A stretch of 10,706 bases of DNA from Bacteroidota bacterium (GTDB lineage Bacteria > Bacteroidota > Bacteroidia > Bacteroidales > B18-G4). The notes beneath the pieces were generated by a model. The model saw only the letters and a list, made by a program, of their open reading frames with translations, was not told where the DNA came from and did not search any database. This document shows, in pieces, positions 6,684 to 10,706 of the stretch (positions are counted from its first letter, which is position 1; each line of letters begins with the position of its first letter). A program made the translations under genes and the position numbers. The stretch is from assembly GCA_030635045.1 (NCBI GenBank), contig DAOVZP010000019.1, positions 1-10,706 of the forward strand, read 5' to 3'.

Positions 6684-7523
6684 TTAACGGAGTTGATAAA
6701 TCATTGTAAATCCCGGGTGGCCGGATGCGGATACGCCAGGTATGATTAGCAGGTCGGGGTTCATTATGGTGCTTTTACAAATAAACTTACCGATAAAGAA
6801 ACCCAGTGCGGAACCGAAGATCACATCTGAAGCCCAGTGCTTATCATCATATACACGTGAAACAGAAGCCAGGGAAGCAAGGGAGTACGACAGGATCGGA
6901 ACCCATATCTTGTCCCTGTACTCCGTAGCAAATACTGTGGCAACAGCAAAGATCACCGACGAATGTGCACTGGGAAATGAAGTACTCGTATAACTTCCAA
7001 AAGGCCCTTCCCAAACACGTGGGTTGGGGGGATAATCTTCGTAAGGCCTGTGTCGCTGTGTTGCATACTTGATGGCATAGGTGAACACTGCCGTGATGGC
7101 CATTGCCTTAATGCCGGTGAGGCCTGCACGCGCAGCACGCCGGTTATCGGTTATCTCACCAACAGCCCAGAATCCTGCTGTCAATGGGATCATAATAACA
7201 CCACTGCCCAGAGGTTCGAAGAAATATTTGCTGGCCTGGTCGAGCCCGTGTGTGCGGTTGCGCTGAAAAGCATCCCGGATCAAATCATCATGGATATAGG
7301 CTAATATTGTAACACCACCAACAGCAGCAAAGGTGCACCATTGCCTGCCCTTCCACCTTAAGGGTGATTTCGTTATCTCCCATGAATCAGTGAAGTACGA
7401 CTTGATGTAAGCCTTATTCAATTTTACCTCTTGGGGCTGTGCCAGGGTATCTTTTTCCTGCGCAACGGACAGTAACGACATCCCGGCAAAAATCAGGATG
7501 AGGATATTTCTTAAAAATATCAA
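6684..7523 (-). CDS. PAP2-family phosphatase with signal peptide
   Basis: Members are acid phosphatases that remove phosphate from lipid phosphates or pyrophosphates. The three motifs are intact: Lys152, Arg159 and Pro160 in KYATQRHRP; PSAH at 184-187 in SFPSAHSS; and Ser222, Arg223, His229 and Asp233 in SRVYDDKHWASD. A signal peptide (about 1-21, ending SVAQ) and several hydrophobic segments place the active site on the periplasmic side. Likely substrates are undecaprenyl pyrophosphate or phosphatidate-type lipids, but the sequence does not decide. The first usable start is a TTG at 7523 that overlaps the mazG TGA as TTGA. The next ATG (codon 15) would remove most of the signal peptide, so the TTG is preferred. 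The overlap suggests translation coupled to mazG. The length of 279 residues is normal for this subgroup. Confidence 0.92.
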   Translation of the reverse strand: MIFLRNILILIFAGMSLLSVAQEKDTLAQPQEVKLNKAYIKSYFTDSWEITKSPLRWKGRQWCTFAAVGGVTILAYIHDDLIRDAFQRNRTHGLDQASKYFFEPLGSGVIMIPLTAGFWAVGEITDNRRAARAGLTGIKAMAITAVFTYAIKYATQRHRPYEDYPPNPRVWEGPFGSYTSTSFPSAHSSVIFAVATVFATEYRDKIWVPILSYSLASLASVSRVYDDKHWASDVIFGSALGFFIGKFICKSTIMNPDLLIIPGVSASGHPGFTMIYQLR

Positions 7524-8308
7524 GTTTTGGTGGCTTTGCGTTCCAATTGTTTAGCCTGCTCCCAGTAAACATCCATCTCTGCCAGGCTCATATCATATAA
7601 AGCCTTACCATCCTCCCTGGCATGTTCTTCAAGGTACTGAAACCTGCGTTTGAACTTCACATTGGTTTTTTCCAATGCATCCTCCGGGTTGACCCCGATG
7701 AAGCGGGAATAGTTCACCAATGCAAACAGAAGGTCTCCGAATTCTTCTTCCAGCCTGCCATCTTCGCCCTTGTCAACCTCATCCTTTAGTTCATTCAACT
7801 CCTCAATGACCTTATCCCAGACCTGCCCTGCCGATTCCCAATCGAAGCCCACACCACTGGCTTTTTCCTGCATCCTGAAAGCCTTTACCAATGGAGGCAA
7901 AGATTTGGGCACACCACCGAGGACCGATTTCCTGCCCTCTTTCGTTATTTTGATCTTTTCCCAGTTATCCAGAACATCCCTGGCGTCGTTAACCTTTACA
8001 TCCCCGTATATGTGGGGATGCCTTTCAACCAGTTTATTATTTATCGCTTCCAACACATCTCCGATGCCAAAAGCATTTTTTTCAGACCCTATTTTTGAAT
8101 AAAAAACAATATGCAACATCAGGTCGCCCAGCTCTTTTTTGACGGCATCAAGGTCCTCTTCAATGATAGCATCAGACAATTCATAGGTTTCTTCAATGGT
8201 AAGGTATCTAAGGCTTTCAAGCGTTTGCTTTTTATCCCAGGGGCACTGTCCCCTGAGCTCATCCATGATCTCCAGCAAACGGCTGAATTCAAAAAGTTCC
8301 TTCTTCAT
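7520..8308 (-). CDS. mazG: Nucleoside triphosphate pyrophosphohydrolase MazG
   Basis: MazG hydrolyses NTPs and dNTPs to the monophosphate and pyrophosphate in the cytoplasm, and is thought to clear non-canonical nucleotides and affect (p)ppGpp levels. From the ATG at 8308 the protein has 262 residues, the E. coli-type length with two MazG domains. The first has CPWDKKQT (22-29), Glu39, Glu40 and Glu43 in IEETYE, and Glu59 and Asp62 in ELGD. The second has Glu169, Glu170 and Glu173, then Glu189 and Asp192 in EEFGDLL, so both metal-binding sets are present. A longer frame to a TTG at 8335 is rejected because that codon lies inside the TACCTTTG promoter element. It is the first gene of a minus-strand run followed by the PAP2 phosphatase, whose start overlaps its stop. 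Confidence 0.97.
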   Translation of the reverse strand: MKKELFEFSRLLEIMDELRGQCPWDKKQTLESLRYLTIEETYELSDAIIEEDLDAVKKELGDLMLHIVFYSKIGSEKNAFGIGDVLEAINNKLVERHPHIYGDVKVNDARDVLDNWEKIKITKEGRKSVLGGVPKSLPPLVKAFRMQEKASGVGFDWESAGQVWDKVIEELNELKDEVDKGEDGRLEEEFGDLLFALVNYSRFIGVNPEDALEKTNVKFKRRFQYLEEHAREDGKALYDMSLAEMDVYWEQAKQLERKATKT

Positions 8309-8332
8309 AAAATCATAAGTTTCGGATACCAG

Positions 8333-8340
8333 CAAAGGTA
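8333..8340 (-). promoter_or_regulatory. mazG promoter, -7 element TACCTTTG
   Basis: On the minus strand, 8340 to 8333 reads TACCTTTG, a full match to TAnnTTTG, and ends 24 bp before the mazG ATG. Transcription would start near 8326. A partial -33 match (ATTGTGG, TTG at 8358-8356) is 15 bp upstream, which is closer than ideal. The element settles the mazG start in favour of 8308. Confidence 0.5.
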
Positions 8341-8407
8341 AACATTATTATTCCACAATAATGAGCAGTGTATAGCTGTTTACAAAAGACAAAGCGCATA
8401 TTTTCAT

Positions 8408-8415
8408 TAGTTTTG
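8408..8415 (+). promoter_or_regulatory. Promoter -7 element TAGTTTTG for the PagL-like/DUF2807 unit
   Basis: TAGTTTTG is a full match to TAnnTTTG, lying 49 bp before the ATG at 8465. Transcription would begin near 8421. The only -33 candidate, GTTTAC at 8378-8383, is about 25 bp upstream, somewhat too far. Together with the mazG element it makes 8309-8464 a divergent promoter region. Confidence 0.5.
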
Positions 8416-8430
8416 CATGCCCTGCAATTT

Positions 8431-8446
8431 TTCAGGCATACCTGAA
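8431..8446. promoter_or_regulatory. Inverted repeat TTCAGG-CATA-CCTGAA in the PagL-like gene leader
   Basis: Six-base arms at 8431-8436 and 8441-8446 are exact reverse complements around CATA, about 10 bases after the predicted transcription start. ATGCCCTG at 8417-8424 can compete for the same CAGG by pairing with CAGGCAT (8433-8439), with one bulged base. It could be an operator or a leader hairpin; neither is shown. Confidence 0.3.
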
Positions 8447-8464
8447 TTGCTGAACAAATATTAA

Positions 8465-9661
8465 ATGAACAGCCTGACGGAAAACGATAAAACTCACAGA
8501 GGGATGGCCGGCAACATCATGCAAATGGCTTTTTTGATTTGCCTGCTGCTCCTGTTACGTCCATCTGATGCTTTATCACAAAGCGGGCGGAGGCATGTCA
8601 ATACCGGCTCCAATATAATGGTGGAGGCTAAGGCCGGATATGGCTTCCTCATCCCCCACAGGCTGGAAATGGAAATATTCAATTCCCATTTTTCTTCTTT
8701 TGAGATCAGCATTTCAAAGCAAACTTTTGGTGGCAGCCGTTGGGAGTACATGTATGCTTATCCTATTATCGGGCTGGCATACTGGTACTCAAACCTGGGC
8801 ACTTCGCCCTACCTGGGTGATGCCCATGCCATCTATCCGTATATCAATTTCCCGATCACACCCCCAAAATCTGTTCGCCTGTATTTCAGGGCCGGCATTG
8901 GCCTGGGTTATCTGACCAAACGCTTCGACAGGCTCGATAACTATAAGAATACAGCCATAGGCTCACACCTGAATGCTGCAGTGAGCGCATCCCTGGAATT
9001 GCGCGCCAGGATCGTTAACAGGCTATATTTTACGGGGAGCATTGCTCTGACACATTTTTCCAATGGATCGATGAAAACACCAAACTATGGGATCAACATC
9101 CCTTCCATATATGCCGGTGTAGCCTATAAACTCAGCAAGGAAAATGCTTATACAAGCAGCAAGCTACTTCCGGAGTTGTACCCCTATGAATTTGACGGAA
9201 AGAAGTGGTTCCAGGTGCAATTTGGTGCAGGCCTGGGATATAAGAACACAGATGCAGAGGCCGGTGGCAGCTATATGGTATATGCCATGTATGCAAACGT
9301 TTTAAAGCAGGTTTCATTTAAAAGCCGCCTGGGTTTTGGCCTGGATGTAAGTTACGATGGCACCGACAGGATGATCGTGGAAACATCAAGCGGGGAGGAA
9401 TTGGATAGCTTCATTCCTATTGTAAAAACGGGGGGAAACCTGGCCTGGGAACTTATGATCTCTCGTGTATCATTTGTATTGAATATTGGCGGTTACTTCA
9501 GTGGTCGATATAAAACCGAAGGCGGCATTTATGAGAAATTTGCCATACGGTATTATTTTAATCAAAGTATTTATACTTCTATAACCCTGAAGGCTCATTA
9601 TGCCAGGGCTGATTACATCACCCTCGGGCTTGGGTATAACCTGAACATAAAATATTATTAA
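8465..9661 (+). CDS. Acyloxyacyl hydrolase / PagL-like lipid A deacylase family outer-membrane protein
   Basis: PagL-type enzymes are outer-membrane beta-barrels that remove the 3-O-acyl chain of lipid A. A hydrophobic signal segment at about 20-39 (ending ALSQ) follows a long polar start; the ATG at 8504 (codon 14) would give a more usual signal peptide. Alternating strands run from about 52 to 224 and contain the PagL signature: His197 and Ser199 in THFSNGSMKTPNYGIN. Pseudomonas aeruginosa PagL has the triad His126, Ser128 and Glu140; the gap-free equivalent of Glu140 here is Asn211. At 398 residues the protein is over twice PagL length. Residues about 247-398 form a second strand-rich half ending in YNLNIKYY, with no family I recognise. 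It is followed after 9 bp by a DUF2807 lipoprotein gene, so the two are probably cotranscribed from the TAGTTTTG promoter. Confidence 0.85.
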   Translation: MNSLTENDKTHRGMAGNIMQMAFLICLLLLLRPSDALSQSGRRHVNTGSNIMVEAKAGYGFLIPHRLEMEIFNSHFSSFEISISKQTFGGSRWEYMYAYPIIGLAYWYSNLGTSPYLGDAHAIYPYINFPITPPKSVRLYFRAGIGLGYLTKRFDRLDNYKNTAIGSHLNAAVSASLELRARIVNRLYFTGSIALTHFSNGSMKTPNYGINIPSIYAGVAYKLSKENAYTSSKLLPELYPYEFDGKKWFQVQFGAGLGYKNTDAEAGGSYMVYAMYANVLKQVSFKSRLGFGLDVSYDGTDRMIVETSSGEELDSFIPIVKTGGNLAWELMISRVSFVLNIGGYFSGRYKTEGGIYEKFAIRYYFNQSIYTSITLKAHYARADYITLGLGYNLNIKYY

Positions 9662-9670
9662 TCCGGATTG

Positions 9671-10399
9671 ATGAAAAAGACCATCTATATTGTATTGATC
9701 TTGCTTATGGCGGCATGCCAGAAGTCCAATCCCGGTGATTGCTTTAAAAATTCAGGCCCTGTTTCGGAGGAAACCAGGGAGGTATCTTCATTTGTTTACC
9801 TGCATATGAACAATAATGTAGATGTTTACCTGACATACGCCCCTGATTATTCCGTTACCGTCAGGGCAGGGAAAAATGTTATTCCGGGCATTAAAACTTC
9901 TGTCGCCGGAAAAACCCTTACCATATCAAATGAAAATACGTGTAACTGGGTAAGAAGCTACGAAAAGCCGATCGAGGTACATATCAGCACACCCAGGCTG
10001 GACAGCATAATATACCAGGCCTCGGGGAACCTGATATCCACTAACCAGTTCGTTGCCGATTCTATTATGCTGGATGTACTTGAAGGGGCAGGCAGTATCA
10101 ATTTGTGGGTAAACATGGTACGATCAACGTATAACCTTCATTATGGCACGGTGGATCTGACGGTGAGAGGCAATTCCCATATCAGTTACCTTTACTCCGG
10201 AGGCTATGGCCCCGCCGACATGAGCGGGCTGACAACTGTCTTCACATTTATGACCAGCAACAGCACCAACAATTGCTATGTAAGGGCAAGCCTGCAACTG
10301 GATGTAAAGATCAATAATGTGGGGGACGTTTATTATTCCGGGAACCCGTCAAGCGTTAATCTGGAAAGAACCGGAACAGGCAAACTTTATAAACAATAA
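9671..10399 (+). CDS. Head GIN domain (DUF2807) lipoprotein
   Basis: The 242-residue product has a lipoprotein signal: MKKT, a hydrophobic core, and lipobox LMAAC with Cys16 as the lipidated residue. The mature part is rich in short beta strands and Gly/Asn turns, as in the DUF2807 'head GIN' fold. Typical features are the opening FVYLHMNNNVDVYLTY (about 41-56), VRAGKNVIPGIKTSVAGKTLTI (64-85), and the closing GDVYYSGNPSSV (218-229) with GTGKLYKQ at the C-terminus. The family is common in Bacteroidota and its biochemical role is unknown; some annotations call it a putative autotransporter adhesin without evidence. The ATG at 9671 is chosen over an adjacent TTG at 9668. It lies 9 bp behind the PagL-like gene, so an envelope role shared with that outer-membrane protein is a reasonable guess. 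Confidence 0.88.
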   Translation: MKKTIYIVLILLMAACQKSNPGDCFKNSGPVSEETREVSSFVYLHMNNNVDVYLTYAPDYSVTVRAGKNVIPGIKTSVAGKTLTISNENTCNWVRSYEKPIEVHISTPRLDSIIYQASGNLISTNQFVADSIMLDVLEGAGSINLWVNMVRSTYNLHYGTVDLTVRGNSHISYLYSGGYGPADMSGLTTVFTFMTSNSTNNCYVRASLQLDVKINNVGDVYYSGNPSSVNLERTGTGKLYKQ

Positions 10400-10404
10400 T
10401 TCAT

Positions 10405-10423
10405 CACTCGGCACTCGGCACTC
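10405..10423. repeat. 7-bp tandem repeat CACTCGG, 2.7 units, between convergent stops
   Basis: CACTCGG at 10405-10411 and 10412-10418 is followed by a partial CACTC at 10419-10423. The array fills most of the 24-bp gap between the DUF2807 stop (10399) and the proS stop and directly abuts the latter. Its period equals that of the ATCCAGY array, but the sequence is unrelated. Confidence 0.75.
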
Positions 10424-10706
10424 TTAATACGCTTTCGCAAACACCACCCTGCGTTTTGAAGGTTTTCCGGTCAGTATACAACTCCCTTCTTCCTTATCAT
10501 CTTCGATAGGTATCAGCCTGATGCTTGCCTTTGTTTTATCCTTGATCTTATTTTCAGTTTCAGCGGTACCATCCCAATGGGCATATACAAAGCCTCCCTT
10601 GTTTTCAATGAGGTCGGTAAACTCTTCCCATGTATCGGCCCTATGTGTATTTTCATCTCTGAAATTATGGGCTTTACGGTATAGGTTTTCCTGGATCTGC
10701 TCCAGC
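10424..10706 (-). CDS. proS: Proline--tRNA ligase, C-terminal part (cut by window edge)
   Basis: The minus strand is open from the window edge to a TAA at 10426-10424 and encodes 93 residues with no start inside the window. The sequence matches the C-terminal region of archaeal/eukaryal-type ProS, the short form without the bacterial editing insertion. Recognisable pieces are QENLYRKAHNFRDENTH, GGFVYAHWDGTAETE, IKDKTKASIRLIPIEDD, SCILTGKPSKRRVVFAKAY and the characteristic C-terminal tyrosine. The enzyme charges tRNA-Pro with proline in the cytoplasm. The anticodon-binding and catalytic domains lie beyond the window. It converges on the DUF2807 gene with only 24 bp between the stop codons. Confidence 0.95.
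   Translation of the reverse strand, partial: LEQIQENLYRKAHNFRDENTHRADTWEEFTDLIENKGGFVYAHWDGTAETENKIKDKTKASIRLIPIEDDKEEGSCILTGKPSKRRVVFAKAY

Noticed and set aside
5934..7304. Plus-strand open frames across the M23 and PAP2 genes
   Set aside because: Both genes have complete catalytic motifs on the minus strand; the opposite frames show no family features.
7479..7481. Internal ATG (codon 15) as the PAP2 start
   Set aside because: It would remove most of the signal peptide's hydrophobic core.
8309..8335. TTG start at 8335 for mazG
   Set aside because: The codon falls inside the TACCTTTG promoter element, and the ATG at 8308 fits MazG homologues.

Overview
The window looks like a chromosomal segment from a member of the Bacteroidota, probably class Bacteroidia. 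The reasons are the HisS sequence, whose N-terminus ([13 protein letters not shown]) and 454-residue length are as in Bacteroides relatives; the archaeal/eukaryal-type ProS C-terminus; the head-GIN (DUF2807) lipoprotein and the PagL-like 'acyloxyacyl hydrolase'; the scarcity of Shine-Dalgarno sequences; and TAnnTTTG promoter elements in front of several genes. Most intergenic gaps are short, and many hold short repeats. No phage, insertion sequence, CRISPR array, tRNA or rRNA is visible.

Layout. Positions 1-234 hold no convincing gene, but carry two short repeat tracts and a weak promoter. A six-helix membrane protein (235-792) and an NTF2/SnoaL-like protein (828-1187) follow. A 7-bp tandem array and a promoter then precede hisS (1314-2678). 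A 202-bp gap with possible leader or terminator structure leads to a stand-alone MIO-type ammonia-lyase of the HutH family (2881-4404). A perfect 12-bp inverted repeat separates this from two tandem paralogous four-helix membrane proteins (4455-4883, 4897-5352). The second of these converges on, and overlaps by 11 bp, a minus-strand M23 peptidase.

The minus-strand block reads mazG (8308-7520), then a PAP2 phosphatase (7523-6684, TTG start overlapping the mazG stop), then the M23 endopeptidase (6619-5342, with its own promoter element). It joins nucleotide-pool cleaning to envelope functions. Divergent from mazG is a two-gene plus-strand unit: a PagL-like outer-membrane protein (8465-9661) and a DUF2807 lipoprotein (9671-10399). 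The window ends in the 3' part of a minus-strand proS (10424-10706, truncated by the window edge).

Most of the content is ordinary housekeeping and envelope biology; I do not see a clear new multi-gene system. The points most worth a second look are the Asn-His selectivity pair in the HutH-like lyase, the Asn in place of the expected catalytic Glu in the PagL-like protein, the membrane protein pair, and at least four unrelated short repeat families in the gaps, two of which run into the same AGTATCTTTAA sequence next to promoters.
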